64,000 nt of DNA, taken from contig NZ_CP045740.1 of assembly GCF_009650765.1 (NCBI RefSeq), positions 7,912,001-7,976,000 on the forward strand, given 5' to 3'. A program made the position numbers and the translations under genes. The notes below the pieces were generated by a model. It was not told where the DNA came from. It worked only from the letters and a program-made list of their open reading frames with translations, and ran no database searches. Below, one piece after another: positions 55,501 to 62,257 of the stretch. The DNA is from Streptomyces sp. SUK 48 (GTDB taxonomy: Bacteria; Actinomycetota; Actinomycetes; Streptomycetales; Streptomycetaceae). Positions within the stretch are counted from its first letter, which is position 1; each line of letters begins with the position of its first letter.

Positions 55501-58500
55501 TCTACCCCTGGGCCCTGTCCGCCAAGACCGCCGGCTCCCTGCGCGAGCAGGCCCGCCGGCTCCTGGCCCGCCTCGACCGCGACGAAGGGCTGTCCCTGCC
55601 CGACACCGGCCGCGCCCTCGTCACCACCCGGACCCGGCTGGACCAGCGGGCCGTGGTCGTCGGCCGCGACCGGCACGACCTGCGGACCGGACTCGCCGCG
55701 CTCGCCGCCGGCACCCCCGCCGACCACGTGGTCCAGGGCACCGCCACGGCTGCCGGCAAGGTCGCCTTCGTCTTCCCCGGCCACGGCTCGCAGTGGACGG
55801 AGATGGCCCGCGAACTCCTCGACACCTCCCCGGTCTTCGCCGAGCAGGCGACGGCCTGCGCCGAGGCGTTCGCCCCCTACCTCGACTGGTCCCTGCTCGA
55901 CGTGCTGCGCGCCGCACCGGGCGCACCGGGCCTCGCCGAGGTGGAGGTCGCCCAGCCCGCGCTGTTCACCGTGATGGTGTCGCTGGCCGCGCTGTGGCGC
56001 TCGTACGGAGTGACACCCGCCGCCGTCGTCGGCCACTCGCAGGGCGAGGTCGCCGCCGCGTACGTCGCGGGCGCGCTCACCCTGGACGACGCGGCCCGGA
56101 TCGTGGCCCTGCGCAGCCGCAGCCTGACCAAGCTCATCGGCAAGGGCGCGATGCTCGCCGTCGCCCTGCCCGCCGACCGGGTGCGCGCCCGTCTGGAGAA
56201 GTACGGCGACCGGCTGTCGGTCGCCGCCGTGAACGGGCCCGCCGCCCTGACCGTCTCCGGAGAACCCGACGCCGTCGACGCCCTCCTCGCGGAGCTCGAA
56301 GCCGAGGGCGTGCGGGTGCGCAAGGTCCGCGGCGCCACCGGCGCCGGGCACTCCGCCCAGGTCGAGAGCCTGCGCGAGGAGATGCTCGACCTGCTGGCCC
56401 CGGTCACCCCGGCCAGCGCGGACATCCCCTTCTACTCCACCCTGACCTGCGCCCCGCAGGACACCACCGCCCTGGACGCCGGGTACTGGTACCGCAACGC
56501 GCGCCACACGGTGGAGTTCGAGGGGACCGTGCGCGCGCTCCTGGCCGACGGGCACGGCGTGTTCGTCGAATGCAGCCCGCACCCGCTGCTCGCCGACGCG
56601 GTGCAGGAGATCGCGGAGGACGCCGAGACGGAGGCCGTCACCGGCGCCTCGCTGCGCCGGGACCGGGGAGGCATGGACCGCTTCCTGCGCTCCGTGTCCG
56701 AACTGCACGTCAGCGGCGTGCCCGTGGACCTGACGGTGCCCTTCGCCGGGCATCCGGTACGGCGCGTGGACCTGCCGACGTACGCGTTCCAGCGGCGCCG
56801 GTACTGGCTGGACAGCGCCGACCCCGCCCCCGCGGGCACCGATCCGGTCGAGGCCGGGTTCTGGGAACTCGTGGAGAACGCGGACGCCGCCGGGCTCACC
56901 GACCGGTTCGGGACACAGGACGCCGCCCTCGTCGCGCCCGCGCTGCCGGTCCTGGCCGCGTGGCGGCGGCGCGGCCGCGAGAAGTCCACGGTGGACGGCT
57001 GGCGCTACCGCGTCTCCTTCCGGCGGCTGGCCGACGACCCGGCCCCCGGTCTCGACGGCCTGTGGCTCGCCGTCCTGCCCGCCGGTCTGGCGGACGGACA
57101 GTGGCCGCCCTGCGTCGTCGGCGTGCTCGGCGCCCACGGCGCCAAGGTGCGCGTCGTGGAGATCCCCGTCGACAGCGACCGCGCCCGGACGGCGCGGCTG
57201 CTCGCCGAGGAACTCGGCGGCGAACAGCCCGCCGGTGTCCTCTCCTTGCTGGGCCTCGCCCCCGGCACCCACCCGGACCACCCCGCGCTGTCCGCGAGCC
57301 TCGCCACCACCGTCACCCTCGTGCAGGCACTGGGCGACCTGGACGTCCGGGCACCCCTGTGGTGCGCGACCCGCGGCGCCGTCTCCACCGGGCCCGGCGA
57401 CCCGCTGCACGACGTCGGCCAGGCCCAGCTGTGGGGCCTGGGCATCGTCGCCGCACTCGAACTGCCCCGGCGCTGGGGCGGCCTGGTCGACCTGCCCGAG
57501 ACGGTGGACAAGCACACGCTGCGCCGACTGGCCGGAGTGCTGGCCCAGCACGACGAGGACCAGCTCGCCGTACGCGCCGACGGCGTGTACGGCCGGCGCC
57601 TGGTCCGGGCCCGGCCCGCCGGTCCGGAGCCGGCCACGCCGTGGCAGCCGCGCGGCACCGTCCTCATCACCGGCGGCACCGGCGGTGTGGGCCGCCACCT
57701 CGCCCGCTGGCTCGCCGGTGCGGGCGCCCGGCACCTGGTGCTCACCAGCAGGCGCGGACCCGACGCCCCCGGCGCGCGCGAACTGCACGCCGAGCTGACC
57801 GCCCTCGGCGTCGAAGTGACCATCGCCGCCTGCGACATCGCCGACCGTGCCGCGCTCGCCCGGCTGCTCGCCGGCATCGAGTCCCGGCATCCGCTCACCG
57901 CGGTGCTGCACGCCGCCGGCACGGCACGCTCCTCCCTGCTGGCCGACGCCGACCTCCAGGAGTTCGCCGACGCCGCGGCCGCCAAGGTCACCGGCGCCGT
58001 CCACCTGGACGAACTCCTCGACGGCCGCGCACTGGACGCGTTCGTCCTCTTCGCCTCCGGCGCGGGCGTCTGGGGCAGCGGCGGCCAGGGCTCCTACGCC
58101 GGCGCCAACGCCTTCCTCGACGCCCTCGCCCTGCGACGCCGGGCCCGCGGCCTGACCGCGACCTCGGTCGCCTGGGGCGGCTGGGCCGACGGCGGCATGG
58201 TCGACGACGCGGTACGGGAACGCGGCGAGCGGCGGGGCCTCGGCGTCATGCCCCCCGAACTCGCGATCACCGCCCTGCGCCAGGCCGTCGAGCACGACGA
58301 GGCCACCCTCACCGTCGCCCCGATCGACTGGGCGAAGTTCCTGCCCGCCTTCACCGTGGGGCGGCCCAGCCCGCTGCTGGCCGAACTGCCCGACGTACAA
58401 CGGCTCCTGGAGGCCGAGCGGGACGAGGAGGAGGAGAGCGGCGCCGGAGCGGAACTGGCCACCGAACTGGCCCGGCTCGACCCGGCCGAGCGGGAGGAGA

Positions 58501-59627
58501 GGCTCCTGGAGCACATCCGCGCGCAGAGCGCCGTGGTCCTCGGACACGCCTCCGCCGAGGACGTCCTGCCCACCGCGCACTTCCTGGAACTCGGCTTCGA
58601 CTCGCTCACCGCGATCGACCTGCGCCGTCGCCTGTCGGCCGCCACCGGTCTGCGGCTGCCCGCCGGACTGGCCTTCGACCACCCCACCCCCGCCCGGCTC
58701 GCCCGGCACCTGCTGACCCTCCTCCAGGGCGCCGCCGGCGGGGCGCAGGAGCGGCCCACCGACATGCTGGTCCAGCTCTACCGGCACGCCAGCCGGACCG
58801 GTACGGCCGCCGAGGCCATGGGGATGCTGATGGAGGCGGCCCGCTTCCGGCCCTCCTTCGAAAAGCCCGAGGACCTGGAGCAACTCCCGGCCCCCGTACG
58901 GCTGTCCCAGGGCGACGACCTGCCGTACGCGGTGATGTGCTTCTCGCCGTACGTCGTACCGGCCGGAGCCCATCAGTACGCGCGGTTCGCGGCGCCCTTC
59001 CGCGACCGCCTCGACCTGTGGGCGCTGGTCAACCCCGGCTACGAGAAGGACGAACCGGTCCCCGCCGACCCGGACGCCGTGCTCCGGCTGCACGCCCGGA
59101 CCGTACGCGCGTGCGCCGGCGGCAAGCCCGTGGTCCTGCTCGGCTACTCCTCGGGCGGCTGGCTCGCCCACGGCGTCGCCGCGCACCTGGAGGCCATGGG
59201 GGAGCGGCCCGCGGCCGTGGTCATGATCGACAGCTTCAGCCGCGCGATCCCCTTCGACCCCCAGGTGCTCAACGCGATGGCCCAGGCGCAGTCGGAGCGC
59301 CTGGACTTCATGAGGTCCGGCGGCGAGCAACTCACCGCTATGGGCCGCTACATGCGCCTCTTCGACGACTGGGCCGCGCCCGAGATCACCGCCCCGACCC
59401 TCCTGGTGCGGGCGAGCGAACCCGTACCGGCCGCCGCCGCGGACGGCGGCGGGCGCGCGGCGCCGCCCGAGCACGTGGACACGACTATCGAGGTCACCGG
59501 AGACCACTACTCGATGCTGGAGGACCACGCCGGCGCCACCGCCGCGGCCGTGGACTCCTGGCTGGCGGACGTCGTCACCGACGCGCACCGCCCCGCCGCG
59601 GCCGAGAACACCACCACCACCGCATGA
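49518..59627 (+). CDS. Terminal type I PKS with thioesterase (PKS-5; modules M12, M13-TE)
   Basis: ATGs at 49509 and 49518 are both in frame. I prefer 49518 because MSSNEDRLLEYLKR then aligns with the N-termini of the sister proteins; the ribosome site (GAGGA, 49501-49505) is about 12 bp away. Domains over 3369 residues: KS12 (35-462), AT12 (HAFHS, malonyl), KR12, ACP12 (Ser1472); KS13 (1531-1960), AT13 (about 2078-2370), KR13, ACP13 (Ser3029), TE (about 3085-3369). AT13 has GHSQGE and GAGHS in place of HAFHS or YASHS, a motif of ATs using ethylmalonyl or longer alkylmalonyl units. The TE has GYSSG (Ser3211), Asp3238 in MIDSF and His3330 in GDHYS. It should release the C28 chain by lactonisation. 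One TTA codon lies at 50628. A CCR homologue follows after 60 bp, the expected source of the M13 extender. Confidence 0.96.
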   Translation: MSSNEDRLLEYLKRVTADLRQVRERLREVEEKNQEPIAIVGMACRYPGGVRSPEDLWRLVASGGDAVGEFPADRGWDVDGLYDPDPQASGKTYARHGGFLYDAGEFDPAFFGISPREAVAMDPQQRLLLETTWETFERAGIDAESVRGSRTGVFVGSGYQDYVNLLVGVGGESDGHLGTGNSASVMSGRISYTFGLEGPAVTVDTACSSSLVAMHWAVQALRGGECSMALAGGVQVMTTPTPFVEFSRQRGLSPDGRCKAFGAGADGTGWAEGVGMLLVERLSDARRNGHRVLAVVRGSAVNQDGASNGLTAPNGPAQQRVIRQALASAGLSPAQIDAVEAHGTGTTLGDPIEAQALLATYGRERPEGQPLWLGSLKSNIGHAQAAAGVGGIIKMVMAMRHGVLPRTLHVDEPTPHVDWSAGDVRLLTEAVDWPETDRPRRAAISSFGVSGTNAHTIIEQAPAQDPAPAAGTADGPLAWVLSAKSDTALREQAARLLPLARGEARPHDIGLSLATTRTAMRHRAAVVGEDQAELLLGLADLVAGAPSPQVLLGRPAGGRTAFLFSGQGSQRLAMGRELYAAFPVFAAAWDEVCARLDMPLDVDAESLHQTGCTQPALFAVEVALFRLLESLGLRPDFVMGHSVGEVAAAHVAGALSLDDAATLVRARATLMQALPTDGAMVAVQATEEEVLPHLTDAVSIAAVNGPSSVVVSGDERTALAIAADFAGQGRKTSRLKVSHAFHSPSMDPMLEEFAQVVRGLAFEKPRLPVVSNLTGRPVETYTPEYWVRHVREAVRFADGVRTLHELGVTTFVEVGPGGVLSGMARDCLDEAVTVPVLRGERPERQALVTAVAQLHTYGVAVDWSAFFAGARTTDLPTYAFQHERYWVEAPQSAAGTAVDPVDAEFWDTVEREDLPALAETLHIDAGDTFGDVLPRLSSWRRQRKEQSAVDRWRYRESWQRLGEPAPTGTGGTWLLAVPEEADERTDAVRAALAARGATLRTLIVGAASDRATLTGELTGELAGTGPVDGVLSLLLTGDPALPTLRLLQALGDAGVDAPLWCLTSGAVAVNGSDAVREPRHAQVWGLGRTAALELPRRWGGLIDLPETLDDRTATRLADVLGQALTGRPAEDQLALRTSGVFARRLVHAPARAAGRRWRSRGTVLVTGGTGALGGHVARWLARGGAEHLVLTSRRGADAPGAAALRDELAALGTQVTLAACDLADRDAVAALLAEHTLTAVVHAAGVADPGMLDATTPDAFAAALAAKADGAAHLDELLGDQELDAFVLFSSISGVWGSGGQAAYAAGNAFLDALARCRRDRGRTATAVSWGPWADGGMVEDGDDEERLRRRGLCAMPPAAAIGALQRALDGDETLVTVADVDWARFIVPFTLGRPSPLLGDLPEVRDALTEEAPEAGPGTGALAESLAGLSAKDRARALVDLVRTHAATVLGHRTAGAVEADRPFRDLGFDSLTAVELRNRINEATGLTLPTTLVFDHPTAADLADRLLAELTGGQDDTATAAAAAAVLDEPIAIVGMACRYPGGVRSPEDLWELVADGRDAITRFPGNRGWDIDALYHPDPDHSGTTYTTQGGFLHDADEFDPALFGISPREAVAMDPQQRLLLETAWEVFERAGIAPDTMRASATGVFVGSGYQDYTGRPLKVPDGVEGYLPSGNAASVISGRLSYTFGLHGPSVTVDTACSSSLTALHLAVGALRGGECAMALAGGVMVMAGPSAFTMSSRQRALSADGRCKAFSSSADGTGFAEGVGLVLVERLSDAHRNGHEVLAVVRGSAINQDGASNGLTAPSGRAQQQVIRQALANARLAPDEVDAVEGHGTGTRLGDPIEAQALLATYGKKRDADRPLWLGSLKSNIGHAQAAAGVGGVIKMVMAMRNGVLPRTLHVDEPTPDVDWSGGQVRLLTEQTPWPERQGPRRAAVSSFGMSGTNVHTIIEAAPRPAPAAAGERPPAPRATPEQLPAEHTEPAGAVPPPEVYPWALSAKTAGSLREQARRLLARLDRDEGLSLPDTGRALVTTRTRLDQRAVVVGRDRHDLRTGLAALAAGTPADHVVQGTATAAGKVAFVFPGHGSQWTEMARELLDTSPVFAEQATACAEAFAPYLDWSLLDVLRAAPGAPGLAEVEVAQPALFTVMVSLAALWRSYGVTPAAVVGHSQGEVAAAYVAGALTLDDAARIVALRSRSLTKLIGKGAMLAVALPADRVRARLEKYGDRLSVAAVNGPAALTVSGEPDAVDALLAELEAEGVRVRKVRGATGAGHSAQVESLREEMLDLLAPVTPASADIPFYSTLTCAPQDTTALDAGYWYRNARHTVEFEGTVRALLADGHGVFVECSPHPLLADAVQEIAEDAETEAVTGASLRRDRGGMDRFLRSVSELHVSGVPVDLTVPFAGHPVRRVDLPTYAFQRRRYWLDSADPAPAGTDPVEAGFWELVENADAAGLTDRFGTQDAALVAPALPVLAAWRRRGREKSTVDGWRYRVSFRRLADDPAPGLDGLWLAVLPAGLADGQWPPCVVGVLGAHGAKVRVVEIPVDSDRARTARLLAEELGGEQPAGVLSLLGLAPGTHPDHPALSASLATTVTLVQALGDLDVRAPLWCATRGAVSTGPGDPLHDVGQAQLWGLGIVAALELPRRWGGLVDLPETVDKHTLRRLAGVLAQHDEDQLAVRADGVYGRRLVRARPAGPEPATPWQPRGTVLITGGTGGVGRHLARWLAGAGARHLVLTSRRGPDAPGARELHAELTALGVEVTIAACDIADRAALARLLAGIESRHPLTAVLHAAGTARSSLLADADLQEFADAAAAKVTGAVHLDELLDGRALDAFVLFASGAGVWGSGGQGSYAGANAFLDALALRRRARGLTATSVAWGGWADGGMVDDAVRERGERRGLGVMPPELAITALRQAVEHDEATLTVAPIDWAKFLPAFTVGRPSPLLAELPDVQRLLEAERDEEEESGAGAELATELARLDPAEREERLLEHIRAQSAVVLGHASAEDVLPTAHFLELGFDSLTAIDLRRRLSAATGLRLPAGLAFDHPTPARLARHLLTLLQGAAGGAQERPTDMLVQLYRHASRTGTAAEAMGMLMEAARFRPSFEKPEDLEQLPAPVRLSQGDDLPYAVMCFSPYVVPAGAHQYARFAAPFRDRLDLWALVNPGYEKDEPVPADPDAVLRLHARTVRACAGGKPVVLLGYSSGGWLAHGVAAHLEAMGERPAAVVMIDSFSRAIPFDPQVLNAMAQAQSERLDFMRSGGEQLTAMGRYMRLFDDWAAPEITAPTLLVRASEPVPAAAADGGGRAAPPEHVDTTIEVTGDHYSMLEDHAGATAAAVDSWLADVVTDAHRPAAAENTTTTA
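49620..54065 (+). other. PKS module M12: KS-AT-KR-ACP, malonyl, hydroxyl
   Basis: KS 49620-50900, AT 51190-52010 (HAFHS, with GHSVGEVAAAH), KR 52215-53740 (GVWGSG, A type; YAAGN), ACP 53845-54065 (Ser codon 53931). It should set the hydroxyl equivalent to C5 of filipin. Confidence 0.9.
50628..50630 (+). promoter_or_regulatory. In-frame TTA leucine codon in KS12 of PKS-5 (possible bldA control)
   Basis: [16 protein letters not shown] in KS12 is encoded with TTA for the first leucine. It is the only TTA I found in PKS-5, and I found none in PKS-2, PKS-3, PKS-4 or the tailoring genes. Confidence 0.88.
54108..59624 (+). other. PKS module M13-TE: KS-AT-KR-ACP-TE, alkylmalonyl, hydroxyl, release
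   Basis: KS 54108-55390 (unusual EGHGTGT and APSGRAQQ), AT 55758-56640 (GHGSQW, GHSQGE, GAGHS), KR 56830-58385 (GVWGSG, A type; FASGAG keeps the catalytic Ser), ACP 58495-58725 (Ser codon 58602), TE 58755-59624 (Ser codon 59148, Asp 59229, His 59505). It sets the C2 alkyl branch and C3 hydroxyl, then cyclises the chain. Confidence 0.88.
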
Positions 59628-59687
59628 CCGGCCCGCGGCCACCGCGAGCACCTCAGGACACGGACGAGCAGACGTGGGAGAAGAACC

Positions 59688-60944
59688 ATGACCAAGACCC
59701 TGTACGAGATCGGCGAGACCCCGCCGCTCGGTGAGGTACCGGAGCGGATGTACGCCTCCGTGATCCGCCAGAACCGCTTCGGCGAGCCCAAGCAGGCGTT
59801 CCGCACCGAGGTCGTCGACACCCCGGCGGTCGGCCGGGGGCAGGTGCTGGTCTACGTGATGGCGGCCGGCATCAACTACAACAACGTGTGGTCCTCGCTG
59901 GGCAAGCCCGTCGACGTCATCGGCATGCGGCAGCGCCAGGGCCAGCCCGAGGACTTCCACATCGGCGGCTCCGAGGCGTCCGGCGTGGTCTGGGCCGTCG
60001 GCGAGGGCGTCCGCCACGTCAAGATCGGCGACCATGTGCTGCTCACCAGCGGCCAGTGGGACGAGACCGCCGAGGACATCCGGCTCGGCACCGACCCGCT
60101 GGTCTCGGAGAGCATCAGGGCCTGGGGGTACGAGACCAACTACGGCTCCTTCGCCCAGTTCTGCCGCGTCGACGAGTACCAGTGCCACCCCAAGCCCGCC
60201 CGGCTGTCCTGGGAGGAGTCCGCGGCCTTCCTGCTCACCGGGCCCACCGCCTACCGGCAGCTGTTCGGCTGGCAGGGCAACACGGTCCGCCCCGGCGACC
60301 CCGTGCTGATCTGGGGCGGCGCGGGCGGTCTCGGCTCGATGGCCATCCAGCTCGTCCGGCTGGCCGGCGGCGTCCCGATCGCCATGGTCTCCAGCGAGGA
60401 CCGCTCGGAGTACTGCCGCCGCCTCGGCGCCGCGGGCACCATCAACCGACGCGACTTCGACCACTGGGGGCGGCTGCCCGACCTCCAGGACGCCGAGGCA
60501 TCGGCACGATTCCTGCGCGGCGCCCGCGGCATCGGCAAGAAGATCTGGGAGATCCTCGGCGAGCGCAGGTCCCCCCGGATCGTCCTGGAGCACAGCGGCC
60601 AGGACACCCTGCCCACCTCGATGTACCTGTGCGACAACGCCGGCATGGTGGTCATCTGCGGCGGCACCTCCGGCTACAACGGGGACGTCGACCTGCGCCA
60701 CCTGTGGATGCGCTCCAAGCGCCTCCAGGGCTCGCACTACGCCGGCACCCGCGAGTGCCGCGAGGTCATCGAACTCGTCGGCAACGGCATGCTCGACCCC
60801 TGCCTGGCCGCCTGCGAGACCTTCCAGGACATCGGGCGCATGCACCAGATGATGCACGACAACGTGCACCCCTCCGGGAACATGGCCGTCCTCGTGAACG
60901 CGCCCCGGCGCGGCGAGAGCACGCTCGAACTCCCCGCCGCCTGA
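59688..60944 (+). CDS. ccr: Crotonyl-CoA carboxylase/reductase family (alkylmalonyl-CoA supply)
   Basis: This 418-residue enzyme belongs to the zinc-free MDR family of enoyl-CoA reductases/carboxylases. Such enzymes reduce a 2-enoyl-CoA with NADPH and trap CO2 to give an alkylmalonyl-CoA. The NADPH loop is GGAGGLGSMA (210-219). The four CO2-anchoring residues of the Kitasatospora enzyme (Asn81, Phe170, Glu171, His365, from memory) align with Asn65 (INYNNVW), Tyr148 and Glu149 (AWGYET) and His350 (QGSHY). Carboxylation is therefore likely, with a conservative Phe-to-Tyr change. It is about 30 residues shorter than primary-metabolism Ccr (around 447), with losses at the N-terminus and after NYNNVW. 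ATG at 59688 follows GGGAG by 7 bp. Its place between the TE-bearing PKS and the P450s matches pteB of the filipin cluster, whose extender is hexylmalonyl-CoA made from 2-octenoyl-CoA. Chain length cannot be read from the sequence alone. Confidence 0.9.
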   Translation: MTKTLYEIGETPPLGEVPERMYASVIRQNRFGEPKQAFRTEVVDTPAVGRGQVLVYVMAAGINYNNVWSSLGKPVDVIGMRQRQGQPEDFHIGGSEASGVVWAVGEGVRHVKIGDHVLLTSGQWDETAEDIRLGTDPLVSESIRAWGYETNYGSFAQFCRVDEYQCHPKPARLSWEESAAFLLTGPTAYRQLFGWQGNTVRPGDPVLIWGGAGGLGSMAIQLVRLAGGVPIAMVSSEDRSEYCRRLGAAGTINRRDFDHWGRLPDLQDAEASARFLRGARGIGKKIWEILGERRSPRIVLEHSGQDTLPTSMYLCDNAGMVVICGGTSGYNGDVDLRHLWMRSKRLQGSHYAGTRECREVIELVGNGMLDPCLAACETFQDIGRMHQMMHDNVHPSGNMAVLVNAPRRGESTLELPAA

Positions 60945-60987
60945 CCACCCGCCGCACGGCACCCCTCACCCCAGCGCAAGGAGAGTC

Positions 60988-62187
60988 ATGTCCGAGCCCA
61001 CCGGCGCCGCACCCGCCGTCCCCAAGGCCCGCAGCTGCCCGTTCCTGCCGCCGGACGGCATCGCCGAGGTCCGCGCTGCCGCCCCGGTGACCCGGGCCAC
61101 CTTCACCAGCGGCCACGAGGCATGGCTGGTGAGCGGCTACGAGGAGGTGCGCACCCTGCTGCGCGACCCCTCCTTCAGCGTCCAGGTGCCCCACGCCCTG
61201 CACACCCAGGACGGCATCGTCACCCAGAAGCCCGGCCGCGGCAGCCTGCTGTGGCAGGACGAGCCGGAACACACCGCCGACCGCAAGCTGCTCGCCAAGG
61301 AGTTCACCGTCCGGCGCATGCAGGCGCTGCGGCCGAACATCCAGCGCATCGTCGACGAACGCCTCGACGCCATCGCGGCCCAGGGCGGCACCGTCGACCT
61401 GGTGAAGACCTTCGCCAACCCGGTGCCCGCCATGGTGATCTCCGACCTGTTCGGCGTCCCGGTCGAACGTCGGCCCGAGTTCCAGGAGATCGCCGAGGCG
61501 ATGATGCGGGTCGACCAGGACGCCGCCGCCACCGAGGCCGCCGGCATGCGTCTTGGCGGGCTGCTCTACCAGCTCGTCCAGGAACGCCGCAGCAGCCCCG
61601 GCGACGACCTGATCTCGGCGCTGACCACCACCGAGGACCCCGACGGCGTCCTCGACGACATGTTCCTCATGAACGCGGCCGGCACCCTGCTGATCGCCGC
61701 CCACGACACCACCGCCTGCATGATCGGCCTCGGCGCCGCGCTGCTCCTGGACCGCCCCGACCAGCTGGCCCTGCTGCGCGAAGACCCCTCGCTGGTGGGC
61801 AACGCGGTCGAGGAACTGCTGCGCTACCTCACCATCGGCCAGTTCGGCGGCGAGCGCGTCGCCACCCGGGACGTGGAACTGGGCGGCGTCCGCATCGCGG
61901 CGGGCGAGCAGGTCGTGGCGCACGTCCTCGCCGCCGACTTCGACCCCGCCTTCGTCGAGGACCCGGAGCGCTTCGACATCACCCGCCGCCCCGCCCCGCA
62001 CCTGGCGTTCGGCTTCGGCGCACACCAGTGCATCGGCCAGCAACTCGCCCGTATAGAGCTGCAGATCGCCTTCGAGTCGCTGTTCCGCCGCTTCCCGACC
62101 CTGCGCCTGGCCAAGCCCGTCGAGGAACTCCGCTTCCGCGACGACATGGTCTTCTACGGCGTGCACGAGCTGCCCGTCACCTGGTGA
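60988..62187 (+). CDS. Cytochrome P450, CYP105 type (candidate macrolide C26 hydroxylase)
   Basis: A soluble bacterial P450 of 399 residues. The heme-binding loop FGFGAHQCIGQQLAR has the thiolate Cys348, the K-helix has EELLRY, and the I-helix reads AAHDTTA, where most relatives have AGHETT or AGHDTT. ATG at 60988 sits right behind AAGGAGAG. It lies 43 bp after the CCR gene and 70 bp before a second CYP105, with a ferredoxin behind both. The filipin cluster has the same order; there CYP105P1 hydroxylates C26 and CYP105D6 hydroxylates C1'. I recall that crystal structures of CYP105P1 showed His72 in the B-C region able to ligate heme iron. This protein also has His at position 72 (PHALHTQ), which favours the CYP105P1 assignment. 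Substrate and position are inferred from context, not proven. Confidence 0.88.
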   Translation: MSEPTGAAPAVPKARSCPFLPPDGIAEVRAAAPVTRATFTSGHEAWLVSGYEEVRTLLRDPSFSVQVPHALHTQDGIVTQKPGRGSLLWQDEPEHTADRKLLAKEFTVRRMQALRPNIQRIVDERLDAIAAQGGTVDLVKTFANPVPAMVISDLFGVPVERRPEFQEIAEAMMRVDQDAAATEAAGMRLGGLLYQLVQERRSSPGDDLISALTTTEDPDGVLDDMFLMNAAGTLLIAAHDTTACMIGLGAALLLDRPDQLALLREDPSLVGNAVEELLRYLTIGQFGGERVATRDVELGGVRIAAGEQVVAHVLAADFDPAFVEDPERFDITRRPAPHLAFGFGAHQCIGQQLARIELQIAFESLFRRFPTLRLAKPVEELRFRDDMVFYGVHELPVTW

Positions 62188-62257
62188 CGCCCCCGCCCCG
62201 CGTGGCCGTTCACGCACCGCCGAACCACCGCACCGCCGATCGCCCGAAAGGCACGAC

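Noticed and set aside
55758..56640. AT13 as an ordinary methylmalonyl AT because of GHSQGE
   Set aside because: The selectivity motif is GAGHS rather than YASHS, and a CCR gene lies directly downstream, so a larger extender fits better. It is not excluded without an assay.
52370..59734. A second very long forward open frame (2454 codons) over PKS-5
   Set aside because: Its composition is Arg/Pro/Gly/His-rich, as expected for an off-frame reading of GC-rich DNA, and the PKS-5 frame has clear catalytic motifs throughout.
52731..60962. Very long minus-strand open frames, for example here and at 34049-42805, 19229-24427 and 25753-30897
   Set aside because: Antisense frames stay open in high-GC Streptomyces genes. 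None shows a recognisable domain, and all mirror strong sense genes.
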